A stretch of 36,974 nucleotides of DNA from Muribaculaceae bacterium (GTDB lineage Bacteria > Bacteroidota > Bacteroidia > Bacteroidales > Muribaculaceae): assembly GCA_022510445.1 (NCBI GenBank), contig JAFLTN010000010.1, forward strand, positions 1 to 36,974, written 5' to 3'. How positions within the stretch are numbered: the stretch's first letter is position 1; every line of letters begins with the position of its first letter. The notes beneath the pieces are model-generated. The model searched no databases and had not been told where the DNA came from. It worked only from the letters and a program-made list of their open reading frames with translations. Position numbers and translations under genes: made by a program. Below are positions 27,817 through 35,878 of this stretch, in pieces.

Positions 27817-28527
27817 ATGATTCACTCGATAATATTAGACTACGGAGGTACGCTCGACACAAATGGTGATCATTGGAGCCACATTATAAGGGAAGGATGG
27901 CAAAAAGCGAATGTCGTTGCAAATGAGCCGATTTTCCGGGAATCTTATGTTTTTGGCGAGAGGGAGCTTGAAAGGTCAATAAAAATTCTTCCTCATTTTA
28001 ATTTTTCTGATTTGCTTAAGATAAAGATTAGGCTCGAACTTCAGTATTTGGCTTCAAAGGGTCTTTTGCCTCCTCAGGATATTGAACCGAAGACAATTGA
28101 AATATCCGATTATTGTTATAATGCTGCAAAAGAACAGATTCAGAAGTGCTTGCCGATTCTTGAAAAATTGTCAAAAGACTATCCGATCGTTCTTGTATCT
28201 AATTTTTATGGAAATTTAGAAGCAGTTCTAAAGGATTTCGGAATCTTTAAATTTTTTAGGAAAGTTATTGATAGTTCTAAAGTGGGAATAAGAAAGCCGG
28301 ATCCCGATATTTATAAACTGGCAATAAAGGAATTGGGTGATGCTCCTTCTGATATTCTTGTTATTGGTGATAGTTATGAAAATGATATAATTCCGGCCCA
28401 AAAATTAGGTTGTCAGTCCTTATGGCTTAAAGGTAAATCCTGGAGTGAAACACGTGAAATTGATTCATCCGTTGAAACAATTTCATCGTTAGAAGATGTT
28501 CTTGATTTTCTTGGTAGCCCCTCTTAA
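27817..28527 (+). CDS. HAD superfamily protein, motif I lacking the second Asp
   Basis: This 236-residue cytoplasmic HAD protein has motif I DYGGT (nucleophile D8, but G10 in place of the acid/base Asp), motif II LVSN (Ser near 128), motif III KVGIRKPDPD (Lys near 160) and motif IV GDSYENDI (D185 and nearby). A helical cap lies between motifs I and II. In ordinary HAD phosphatases residue D+2 is Asp and acts as acid/base; its loss may slow or alter catalysis. It is the last gene of the run starting at pdxA, and a terminator hairpin follows. An inositol or lipid phosphatase role is possible but unproven. Confidence 0.82.
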   Translation: MIHSIILDYGGTLDTNGDHWSHIIREGWQKANVVANEPIFRESYVFGERELERSIKILPHFNFSDLLKIKIRLELQYLASKGLLPPQDIEPKTIEISDYCYNAAKEQIQKCLPILEKLSKDYPIVLVSNFYGNLEAVLKDFGIFKFFRKVIDSSKVGIRKPDPDIYKLAIKELGDAPSDILVIGDSYENDIIPAQKLGCQSLWLKGKSWSETREIDSSVETISSLEDVLDFLGSPS

Positions 28528-28889
28528 AAACCAATTTTGATTAAGTCTGTAAGTAATATTAATGGGGGTGTATCAAAATGAACTTTATTGACATACCCTC
28601 ATAATTTTTTGAAAAACATAACAAAACGTACGAATAGGCGGATAGAATAGTAATGGGAATGTATCAAAAGACTAATTATAGGCATAAAGCTTTAGATATC
28701 TTAATTAATTATAATTAACAAAAATTGTTTTAATGATTATTAATTTAACAATAGTTTATTAAATAGGCAGATGATTAATAATTTTTAAGTATAAGGGTTG
28801 TTTAATTTTACATATTTTTACACTCGCCGGTTGATTTCCGACTTAATTTTGACGAAGAATTTGAACTTAATAAACAATCCGCATAAACT
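28528..28889. other. AT-rich intergenic region before inositol phosphate synthase
   Basis: The region holds the terminator at 28564-28610, a half copy of the same repeat at 28654-28668 (GGGAATGTATCAAAA, without its partner arm), and a very AT-rich stretch. TAATTTTA at 28803-28810 is a weak -7 candidate without a clear -33 element. No ORF is convincing. The promoter of the synthase gene must lie here, probably in the last 100 bases. Confidence 0.5.
28564..28610 (+). terminator. Terminator of the pdxA-HAD operon (repeat copy 2)
   Basis: GGGGGTGTATCAA (28564-28576) pairs with TTGACATACCCTC (28588-28600), with two G-U pairs and one A-C mismatch; a run of six T residues follows at 28605. The core matches the hairpin at 22795. 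Confidence 0.7.
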
Positions 28890-30197
28890 ATGGAAAATAA
28901 AAAAGCACAACCGGCAAATGGTAAACTTGGAGTTCTTGTAGTTGGGCTCGGTGCAGTTACTTCTACTTTTATGACCGGTGTTCTTATGGCACGTAAAGGT
29001 CTCACAAAACCTGTGGGATCAATGACTCAATACGATAAAATCCGTGTTGGAGAAGGTGAAAATAAGAAATATCTCAAATATAAAGATATTATCCCCATGG
29101 CATCTTTAGATGATATTGTATTCGGTGCATGGGACGTCTATCCGGAGAATGCTTTTGAATCAGCTGTAAATGCAGAAGTTCTTAAAGCTAAGGATATTCT
29201 TCCGGTAAAAGAAGAACTTGAGGCCATAAAGCCCATGAAGGCTGCCTTTGATAAGAATTATGCAAAACGTCTTGACGGAGATAATGTAAAGAAAGTCAAA
29301 GATCGTTGGGATATGACAGAACAGATTAGGGAAGATATAAGAAACTTCAAGAAGGAAACCGGAGTGGAACGCGTGGTTGTGCTTTGGGCTGCCTCCACTG
29401 AGGTTTATGTTCCGGTTGATGACAAGGTTCATGGTTCAATTGCAGCCCTTGAGGCAGCAATGAAAGCCGATGACAAGGAACATATCGCTCCGTCAATGTG
29501 TTATGCATATGCCGCAATAGCAGAAGGATGTCCTTTCATTATGGGAGCTCCCAATACAACTGTCGACTTCCCGGCTATGTGGGAATTTTCTGAAAAAATG
29601 GGTGTGCCAATCGCAGGTAAAGACTTTAAGACCGGGCAGACACTGGTTAAATCCGGTTTCGCTCCTATAATCGGTACCCGCTGTCTTGGACTCGCCGGAT
29701 GGTTCTCAACAAATATTCTTGGAAACCGTGACGGACTTGTGCTAGATGAACCTGCGAATTTCCGTACTAAGGAGGTAAGCAAGCTTTCAACTCTTGAAAG
29801 CATTCTCGTTCCGGAAGAGCAGCCGGATCTTTATCAGGATTACTACCATAAGGTTAGAATTAATTATTATCCACCTCGCAATGATAACAAGGAAGGATGG
29901 GACAATATAGATATTTTCGGATGGATGGGTTATCCTATGCAGATAAAGATAAACTTCCTTTGCCGCGATTCTATTCTTGCAGCGCCACTTTGTCTTGATC
30001 TTGTGCTCCTTAGCGATGTGGCTCAAAGAGCCGGAAGATCCGGAATCCAGAGATTCCTCAGCTTCTTCCTGAAGAGTCCAATGCACGACTATACCAAGGA
30101 TGAAGTTCCTGTAAACAATCTATTCCAGCAATACGTTATGCTCAAAAATGCAATCCGCGAGATGGGCGGATATAAAGCCGATGAACTAATTGACTAA
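28890..30197 (+). CDS. ino1: myo-Inositol-1-phosphate synthase
   Basis: This 435-residue enzyme converts glucose 6-phosphate to inositol 1-phosphate (1L-myo-inositol 1-phosphate) using a catalytic NAD. It has the NAD-binding loop GLGAVTSTFMTG (about 19-30), the GAPNTTVDFP stretch, and the family core KDFKTGQTLVKS, followed by GLAGWFSTNILGNRDG. The length fits the bacterial family. It matches the Bacteroidetes type found in inositol-lipid loci. It is separated from the operon to its left by a terminator but is on the same strand, and it is followed by its own terminator. Confidence 0.94.
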   Translation: MENKKAQPANGKLGVLVVGLGAVTSTFMTGVLMARKGLTKPVGSMTQYDKIRVGEGENKKYLKYKDIIPMASLDDIVFGAWDVYPENAFESAVNAEVLKAKDILPVKEELEAIKPMKAAFDKNYAKRLDGDNVKKVKDRWDMTEQIREDIRNFKKETGVERVVVLWAASTEVYVPVDDKVHGSIAALEAAMKADDKEHIAPSMCYAYAAIAEGCPFIMGAPNTTVDFPAMWEFSEKMGVPIAGKDFKTGQTLVKSGFAPIIGTRCLGLAGWFSTNILGNRDGLVLDEPANFRTKEVSKLSTLESILVPEEQPDLYQDYYHKVRINYYPPRNDNKEGWDNIDIFGWMGYPMQIKINFLCRDSILAAPLCLDLVLLSDVAQRAGRSGIQRFLSFFLKSPMHDYTKDEVPVNNLFQQYVMLKNAIREMGGYKADELID

Positions 30198-30231
30198 TCC
30201 TAAGATCATTTCAAATTATAGGTTAGTTTAG

Positions 30232-30265
30232 GGGATGGCATTTATTAGCCATCCCTTTTTGTTTT
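30232..30265 (+). terminator. Terminator of inositol phosphate synthase
   Basis: A perfect 8-bp stem GGGATGGC/GCCATCCC with an eight-base loop is followed by five T residues, a G and four more T residues: a standard intrinsic terminator. Confidence 0.85.
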
Positions 30266-30289
30266 CTCTCTCTTTTCTCGGTAATTTTA
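30258..30289 (+). promoter_or_regulatory. Putative trmD promoter
   Basis: TTTG (30258-30261), 20 bases, then TAATTTTA (30282-30289), one base off the -7 consensus. It overlaps the tail of the preceding terminator. A second -7 match, TATATTTG at 30311-30318, is only six bases before the trmD ATG. Confidence 0.5.
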
Positions 30290-30324
30290 CACTCTTAAAA
30301 CTGTAAAGTCTATATTTGAAATCA

Positions 30325-30999
30325 ATGCGAATAGATATTCTTACGGTAATTCCAGAAATGTTCCCTTCTCCTTTGGGTTGTTCCATATTGAAAAGGGCTG
30401 TTGATAAGGGTCTCGCGGAAATCTATGTTCATAATTTGCGGGATTATTCCACTGATATCCATAGAAAGGTGGATGATTATCCTTTTGGCGGGGAGGCTGG
30501 AATGGTAATGAAGATTCAACCGGTGGAAGCCTGCATCAATGAATTGAAAAAGCAGAGAAACTATGATGATATAATATTCACTTCTCCCGACGGTGAATTA
30601 TTAAATCAGAAAATAGCAAACACTCTTTCGTTGTCAGAGAATCTCATTATCCTTTGCGGGCATTATAAAGGAATCGACCATCGCATCCGTGAACATCTGG
30701 TCACCCGGGAAATATCGATAGGGAATTATGTGCTGACTGGTGGAGAATTACCGGCATTGGTAATTACTGATGCAATTGTAAGGCTTATACCGGGAGCAAT
30801 AGGTGACGAGCAATCTGCGTTGACCGATTCTTTTCAGGATAATCTTCTCGCTCCGCCGGTTTATACACGCCCGGCTGATTATAACGGATGGAAAGTACCC
30901 GATATTCTTTTATCCGGTCATGAAGCAAAAATAGCGGAATGGCGTTATGAACAAAGTATGGAACGCACGCGCCGTCTGCGCCCTGACCTCCTTGATTGA
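30325..30999 (+). CDS. trmD: tRNA (guanine-N1)-methyltransferase TrmD
   Basis: This 224-residue enzyme methylates G37 next to the anticodon of several tRNAs, preventing frameshifts. It has the SPOUT trefoil-knot segments TSPDG (86-90), LCGHYKGID (110-118) and [13 protein letters not shown] (132-144), followed by a C-terminal helical domain. The start is the ATG giving [10 protein letters not shown]; an upstream TTG at 30316 is unlikely. It stands apart from rpsP/rimM/rplS, with which it is often grouped elsewhere. Confidence 0.95.
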   Translation: MRIDILTVIPEMFPSPLGCSILKRAVDKGLAEIYVHNLRDYSTDIHRKVDDYPFGGEAGMVMKIQPVEACINELKKQRNYDDIIFTSPDGELLNQKIANTLSLSENLIILCGHYKGIDHRIREHLVTREISIGNYVLTGGELPALVITDAIVRLIPGAIGDEQSALTDSFQDNLLAPPVYTRPADYNGWKVPDILLSGHEAKIAEWRYEQSMERTRRLRPDLLD

Positions 31000-31022
31000 T
31001 ATTAAAATTATTACTAAATTTG
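30991..31022 (+). promoter_or_regulatory. Putative promoter of the FtsB-coaX-lptC cluster
   Basis: CTTG (30991-30994), 20 bases, then TAAATTTG (31015-31022). The -33 part overlaps the end of trmD. The leader to the GTG at 31088 would be about 58 bases. Confidence 0.45.
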
Positions 31023-31087
31023 CATTTGCTATTGTTTTGCGAATTCTTGTATAAACACAATAAGTAAAAAAATAACTTGCCTTTCTT

Positions 31088-31393
31088 GTGAGTAAATTCT
31101 CTAAAAAATTTAATTTCTGGTTAAGGAGGAAATCACATCTGCCTTTGATTATTATAGGCTCTTTAATTGTGTTGATACTTTTTTTCAATGATGAGACTTC
31201 CTTGGCTCTCAACATGAAATATGAGAAGGAGATAAACTCTTTGACGGAAGAGATAGAACTTTGCCGCGATTCGGCCGCGTTCTATCGTTCGCAGCGCGAG
31301 GCAATTATTCACGATTCGGAAGATTTAGAACATCTGGCTCGAGAACGTTTTCATATGCAACGGCCCTCGGAAGATGTTTACATACTTAAATAA
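31088..31393 (+). CDS. FtsB/DivIC-family septum protein
   Basis: This 101-residue bitopic inner-membrane protein has a short basic cytoplasmic N-terminus, one helix (about 18-33), a coiled-coil segment (about 42-72) and a short periplasmic tail with ARERFHMQRPSEDV. This matches the FtsB/DivIC pattern; the family forms part of the divisome bridge that activates septal wall synthesis. The start is GTG at 31088; I see no better ATG upstream in frame. It is followed closely by the next gene (11 bases). Confidence 0.85.
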   Translation: MSKFSKKFNFWLRRKSHLPLIIIGSLIVLILFFNDETSLALNMKYEKEINSLTEEIELCRDSAAFYRSQREAIIHDSEDLEHLARERFHMQRPSEDVYILK

Positions 31394-31404
31394 TATAATC
31401 CTGT

Positions 31405-31848
31405 ATGTCAGCAAAATTAACCGGAGCGGCTCTTGAAAAGAGACGTAAACAAGTCGAGGCATCAGCCACATTCGGACTTCTTCTGATATGTGCAGCTCTC
31501 ATAGCGCCATTTACAAATCCGACAAGTTTTCATATTTTATCTATTTTCCGTTGGATATATGGAGCCGGAGCGATTATTTATATAATTGCCCGGTTAGTGG
31601 ATATTTCCGACCCAAAAGACTCGCCCAGACTCAAACGGCTTCGCCGGATGGAATTCTGGGCCGGAGTGGCTTTTGCGATGGCAACAGGTTTCTGGTTTTA
31701 TGGACAGCATCATTTCGGTGAATATTCCGGGGCTCTTGTAATTCTTAAGAACACCATCCTTTTTACCCTTGTAGGAGCTTTGATTCAAATTTTTGCTACC
31801 TGGATGATCTATTTACAAACAAAAAAAGAACTGAGGGGAAAAAATTGA
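31405..31848 (+). CDS. Unknown four-helix membrane protein
   Basis: This 147-residue protein is not one I can name. It has a basic N-terminus and about four hydrophobic helices (near 22-38, 45-64, 84-103 and 112-134). The motif SDPKDSPRLKRLRRMEFW joins helices 2 and 3 and is likely cytoplasmic given its positive charge. It has the look of a conserved Bacteroidales family. Its position between an FtsB-like gene and coaX suggests shared transcription and not necessarily shared function. Confidence 0.7.
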   Translation: MSAKLTGAALEKRRKQVEASATFGLLLICAALIAPFTNPTSFHILSIFRWIYGAGAIIYIIARLVDISDPKDSPRLKRLRRMEFWAGVAFAMATGFWFYGQHHFGEYSGALVILKNTILFTLVGALIQIFATWMIYLQTKKELRGKN

Positions 31849-31865
31849 GGAAATAAGTTTAAGAA

Positions 31866-32633
31866 ATGGGTAATTTTCTCACGATTGATCAGGGTAACAC
31901 CAATGCTAAGGTTGCAGTTTGGACAGATGCAGGCGATGTAATCTTTACTTTGGTGTTTGATGACCTGAGCATGATGAAGATAGAACCTGTTTTATCGGAA
32001 TTTGATGTAAAAAGAGCATCTTTGGCTGTCAGTGGCCGTTTGAATAAAGAATTCTTCTCTCAGCTCCAATTTCGTTTAGACGGAAGAGCCGTAGTGATAA
32101 GCGAAATGGCTGAGTCTTCATTCAAGATTATAACGAGTTATAAGGGTAAACTCGGGATTGACCGTTTTATGAATTATATTGGGACAGTAGATCTGTATCC
32201 TTTCATCCCCTCGCTTATTGTCGATGCCGGATCCGCACTCACAATAGATGTGGTTGATCGCGATTGTTGTTTTCGCGGAGGGAATATTTCCCCAGGCTAT
32301 GTGATGAGATTAGAAGTCTTGAATGAAAAGACAAACAGCCTGCCATTACTCCCGGCAGGAGGCCATGTGCGTTCCTTCGGGATAAATACCAAATCGGCCA
32401 TAAGAAGTGGTGTAATTATGGGGATGGTGGCAGAAATTGCCGACTCTTTCTACCGTGCAAAAAAGACTTATAAGACATCTCAAATTATTCTCACGGGTGG
32501 AGATGTTGAATATCTTTTGCCACATCTTGAAAGCAGAGGGCTGCCCCTTGTGGTTGAACCATTACTCGTAAGTCGAGGAATTTTTGCACTGAACAATCCA
32601 AATAAAAATAGTTTGGCAAGAATTCCGGTTTAA
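31866..32633 (+). CDS. coaX: Type III pantothenate kinase
   Basis: This 255-residue cytoplasmic enzyme phosphorylates pantothenate, the first step of coenzyme A synthesis. It belongs to the ASKHA fold and shows DQGNT (8-12) at the phosphate loop, LGIDR (near 97), DAGSALTID (118-126) with the catalytic Asp region, and GGNISPG (near 138). It starts with ATG 17 bases after the preceding gene, and the next gene follows after 25. Confidence 0.93.
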   Translation: MGNFLTIDQGNTNAKVAVWTDAGDVIFTLVFDDLSMMKIEPVLSEFDVKRASLAVSGRLNKEFFSQLQFRLDGRAVVISEMAESSFKIITSYKGKLGIDRFMNYIGTVDLYPFIPSLIVDAGSALTIDVVDRDCCFRGGNISPGYVMRLEVLNEKTNSLPLLPAGGHVRSFGINTKSAIRSGVIMGMVAEIADSFYRAKKTYKTSQIILTGGDVEYLLPHLESRGLPLVVEPLLVSRGIFALNNPNKNSLARIPV

Positions 32634-32658
32634 AATTTATTTAGCATATTCACTTAAT

Positions 32659-33918
32659 ATGAAAGAGATCAAAATATTAGTTCTGATGTTATTGGCTTTT
32701 GCATTTTCTGCGAAAGCTCAGAATGTCACAACTCCCTATTCTATGTATGGTTACGGTATTCTTAGTGACCGAGCCACTTCAATGCAAAGACAGATGGGTT
32801 CCGTGGGCTACGCCATGCAGTCCGGACGTCAGATCAATGTGATGAATCCGGCCTCCTATGCAGCCATCGACTCTTTGACATTCCTTTTCGACATAGGAGC
32901 GGATATGACAATGCTTTGGCAAAAGGAGGGTGAACTTAAAGACCATTCCATAGGAGGAGGACTGGATTATATAACCATGCAGTTCCCGCTTTCCAAGTTC
33001 ATGGGGATGTCTATAGGCCTTGTGCCTTATACATCTGTTGGATATGCCTTTGGAAGTGAGATTCAGCATGGTGCCATGACAAATCAAGGTCAAGGGGGTA
33101 TAAACCAGGCTTATCTCGGACTTGCGGGTAAATATGCCGGATTTTCATTGGGTTTCAATGTGGCATATTCTTTCGGAAATATCATAAACGATGTTTTCTC
33201 TTCTCCAGAAACCTCCGGTCAGACATTATTTGAACATGTGTTCCAGATCAGGGATTGGGATTTATTGCTGGGTGCTCAATATTCTACCCGTATTTCTCAA
33301 TACAACAGACTTAATCTCGGAGTGACTTTTGCACCGAAATTGTCAATGCATGGCCAGACATGGGCAACAATTCAGGAAACTTCTCGTGAAAGTGTGGCCG
33401 ACACAGTGGCTTATGGAAATATGAAGAACAAATATTATTCTCCAATGTCGATTGGAGCGGGTGTGTCTTTCACTCATGAAAAAGTTTCAAGATGGATGAT
33501 TGAGCTTGATTATTCCTTTCAGGAATGGTCAAAAGCTGAATTTGCGCCGCTTTATTCCATAAAGGATCCTGAAAACCTTGTTTTCCAGGGTATGCATTTC
33601 AAGAACAGAACACGCATAGCTCTCGGCGGCGAATTCACTCCCCGGATAAGAGGTAATTATTTCCAGAGAATGTCTTATAGGGCAGGAGCCTATTACAACA
33701 ATGATTATCTGGTTATTCAAGGTAATAGGATTCGGGAATATGGAATCACCGCAGGTTTCGGATTCAATGCTCCGGAAGGCAAAACGATGATTAACCTCGG
33801 ATTGGAATGGAAACACAGGCAGGCAACTCCAAACCCGCTTATCTCAGAAAATTATTTTAATATTACACTTGGAGTCAACTTTAACGAGCTTTGGTTCTGG
33901 CAGCGTAAGATACGTTAA
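32659..33918 (+). CDS. FadL/OmpP1-like outer-membrane beta-barrel protein
   Basis: This 419-residue protein has a signal peptide cleaved after AKA (residue 20). The mature part has the pattern seen in FadL/OmpP1-like barrels of Bacteroidetes: R..SMQRQMGSVGYA, then INVMNPASYA, alternating hydrophobic strands, and a C-terminal aromatic strand (ELWFWQRKIR). FadL-type proteins transport hydrophobic compounds; related PorV-like proteins act in secretion. Which, if either, applies here is unclear. It lies between coaX and lptC, in a run that I recall as conserved in Bacteroidales. Confidence 0.78.
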   Translation: MKEIKILVLMLLAFAFSAKAQNVTTPYSMYGYGILSDRATSMQRQMGSVGYAMQSGRQINVMNPASYAAIDSLTFLFDIGADMTMLWQKEGELKDHSIGGGLDYITMQFPLSKFMGMSIGLVPYTSVGYAFGSEIQHGAMTNQGQGGINQAYLGLAGKYAGFSLGFNVAYSFGNIINDVFSSPETSGQTLFEHVFQIRDWDLLLGAQYSTRISQYNRLNLGVTFAPKLSMHGQTWATIQETSRESVADTVAYGNMKNKYYSPMSIGAGVSFTHEKVSRWMIELDYSFQEWSKAEFAPLYSIKDPENLVFQGMHFKNRTRIALGGEFTPRIRGNYFQRMSYRAGAYYNNDYLVIQGNRIREYGITAGFGFNAPEGKTMINLGLEWKHRQATPNPLISENYFNITLGVNFNELWFWQRKIR

Positions 33919-33935
33919 TAAAAATCTCCCTATCT

Positions 33936-34496
33936 TTGCGTAAGTTCCCTTTTATATTGGTATTATTTTTCTTCCTTGCATCATTGAGTTTCGCATGCCG
34001 GGAGGAACAAAAGGTCGACATTTCTCATACCCTCGATTCTTCGCATATGCCATCAATGTCGACCCGTAATATTTCAACTTTAATATCCGATTCCGGTATC
34101 ACCCAATATAAGATAGTGGCTCCTTTATGGAATATTTATGATGAGGCCGACACTCCCTATTGGTTCTTTCCCAAGGGCCTTTACCTTGAAAAGTTTAATG
34201 CCAAATATGAAGTTATTGCAACGGTTGCGGCAGATTCCGCTAAATTTTTCAAGAATGAACGCCTTTGGCGCCTTGATGGAAATGTAGAAATGACAAAAGT
34301 GCCAAACGAGCTTTTCCTTTCTCCACAAGTGTTTTGGGACCAACGCCGCCAGATGATTTATTCCGACACCTTCATACATATAGAAAATGATTCTCATATA
34401 ATAGAGGGCACAGGTTTTGAGTCGGATGAAAATCTCGGTGCCTATAGGATTCTTCATCCTAACGGAATTTTCCCGGTTGACCGTGACAAAATTTAA
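33936..34496 (+). CDS. lptC: LptC-like LPS export lipoprotein
   Basis: This 186-residue protein begins with a signal sequence ending in SFAC (Cys21), an imperfect lipobox that suggests lipid attachment. The rest is a beta-rich LptC/OstA-like region with YKIVAPLWNIYDE and LEKFNAKYEVIATVAADSA, the typical double-repeat pattern. LptC links the inner-membrane LPS exporter LptB2FG to the periplasmic bridge LptA. The only plausible start in frame is TTG at 33936; an in-frame TAA lies at 33906. Its leader contains a -7-like TATCTTTG that overlaps the start codon, so I do not treat it as a promoter. Confidence 0.85.
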   Translation: MRKFPFILVLFFFLASLSFACREEQKVDISHTLDSSHMPSMSTRNISTLISDSGITQYKIVAPLWNIYDEADTPYWFFPKGLYLEKFNAKYEVIATVAADSAKFFKNERLWRLDGNVEMTKVPNELFLSPQVFWDQRRQMIYSDTFIHIENDSHIIEGTGFESDENLGAYRILHPNGIFPVDRDKI

Positions 34497-34547
34497 GAAA
34501 AAAGAAACAAAGAGAATTCATCATTTGATTATCTGTAAAAACGTGAA

Positions 34548-35813
34548 ATGACCTTAGCGACTGCCATAGCCTTCACTATAATAGCCCTGTTACTTTCAGC
34601 TCTTTTCTCAGGTTCGGAGATTGCATTCGTGCAGTCAGACAAAGTTAGAATGGAGATTGACGCTGCCAGAGGGGGATTAATCGACAGGATAATTCATCGG
34701 TTTTCACGTCATGAGGAAGTGTTTATTTCCACTATGCTTGTTGGAAATAATATTGTGCTTGTGATTTATGGTATAACATTCTCCATCATAATAAATCCTA
34801 TTTTAAACGGATGGTTTCATAACGAGGCTTTGGTTTTGGTTGTAAATACGGCGCTTTCCACCGGCATTGTGCTTATTGCGGGAGAATTTATGCCTAAGAC
34901 AGTCTTCCGTATAAATCCTAATTTCATGATCAGGCTCTTTGCATTGCCTTTATATCTGGTTTATTGGTTGCTTTATCCGGTTTCCCGATTTGTCTCGTTT
35001 ATATCTTCCGGTTTGATGAAACTGTTCGGAATCGGTGGTATGCAAGATAAAAAGGATGGTCTTACAATAGATGAGCTGGATACTTTTCTGCAGGATAAAA
35101 TAGATAGTCTTCAGGATAAGGATGTGATTGAGAACGAAGTGAAAATATTCAGCAATGCGATAGATTTCAAGGATACACAAATTTCTGAATGTATGATACC
35201 CCGGAATGAGATAGTCGCAGTTCCGGTGGATGAGCTTGACAGAGAATACCTTATAAAAAAATTTATAGCCACGGGTCTATCTAAAATAGTAGTGTTTGAA
35301 GAGGATATTGATGATGTGCTGGGTTACATTCATATATCTGAACTTTTTAATCTGAACATAGATCTGAGAGAACGGTTGAAACCGGTTATCTTCACCCCGG
35401 AGACCATGCTGGCCAATAAAATGATGAGGAGGATGCTCGCGGAGAAAAAGTCAATGGTGATAGTGGTTGATGAATACGGTGGCACGGCCGGGCTGGTGAC
35501 TCTTGAAGACCTGGTGGAAGAGATTTTTGGTGAAATAGAAGATGAGCATGACCGAAACCGCATAGTTATGCGCAGGATAGACGACAGGACATTTGAAGTG
35601 AGTGGTCGAGCAGAAATCGAAAACATAAACGATGAATTCGATCTGGATCTTAAGGAAGACGAATCTTATCACACAATAGGAGGATTTATTTTAAATAATT
35701 TCGGAGCACTCCCGGAAGAGGGCTATTCCTTTGAAGATGACGGTTGTGAACTTACAGTTTTGAAGATGGCGGCTACGCGTATAGAACTCGTAAGGATAAA
35801 AAAATTAGACTAA
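34548..35813 (+). CDS. CNNM/CorC-family transporter-like protein
   Basis: This 421-residue protein has a DUF21/CNNM membrane domain (about 1-190, three to four helices), a pair of CBS domains (about 213-325), and a C-terminal CorC/HlyC domain (about 337-415). The family includes Mg/Co efflux proteins and proteins misnamed hemolysins, so a toxin role should not be assumed. GTAGLVTLEDLVEEIFGEI is the characteristic CBS-2 segment. It is the last gene of the envelope cluster, 51 bases after lptC. Confidence 0.9.
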   Translation: MTLATAIAFTIIALLLSALFSGSEIAFVQSDKVRMEIDAARGGLIDRIIHRFSRHEEVFISTMLVGNNIVLVIYGITFSIIINPILNGWFHNEALVLVVNTALSTGIVLIAGEFMPKTVFRINPNFMIRLFALPLYLVYWLLYPVSRFVSFISSGLMKLFGIGGMQDKKDGLTIDELDTFLQDKIDSLQDKDVIENEVKIFSNAIDFKDTQISECMIPRNEIVAVPVDELDREYLIKKFIATGLSKIVVFEEDIDDVLGYIHISELFNLNIDLRERLKPVIFTPETMLANKMMRRMLAEKKSMVIVVDEYGGTAGLVTLEDLVEEIFGEIEDEHDRNRIVMRRIDDRTFEVSGRAEIENINDEFDLDLKEDESYHTIGGFILNNFGALPEEGYSFEDDGCELTVLKMAATRIELVRIKKLD

Positions 35814-35815
35814 CC

Positions 35816-35846
35816 TTTGTCAATTGCAAAATATTTATTACATTTG
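35816..35846 (+). promoter_or_regulatory. Promoter of the ECF sigma gene
   Basis: TTTG (35816-35819), 19 bases, then TACATTTG (35839-35846). The ATG is 32 bases after the -7 box. This fits the primary sigma factor consensus in Bacteroidota, so the gene does not look autoregulated by its own product. Confidence 0.65.
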
Positions 35847-35878
35847 CTCAATATTTAAAGGCCAATCAAACTAACTCT

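Noticed and set aside
34548..35813. Hemolysin label for the CNNM/CorC-family protein
   Set aside because: The name is historical for this family; domain layout fits ion transport or sensing and no toxin feature is seen.
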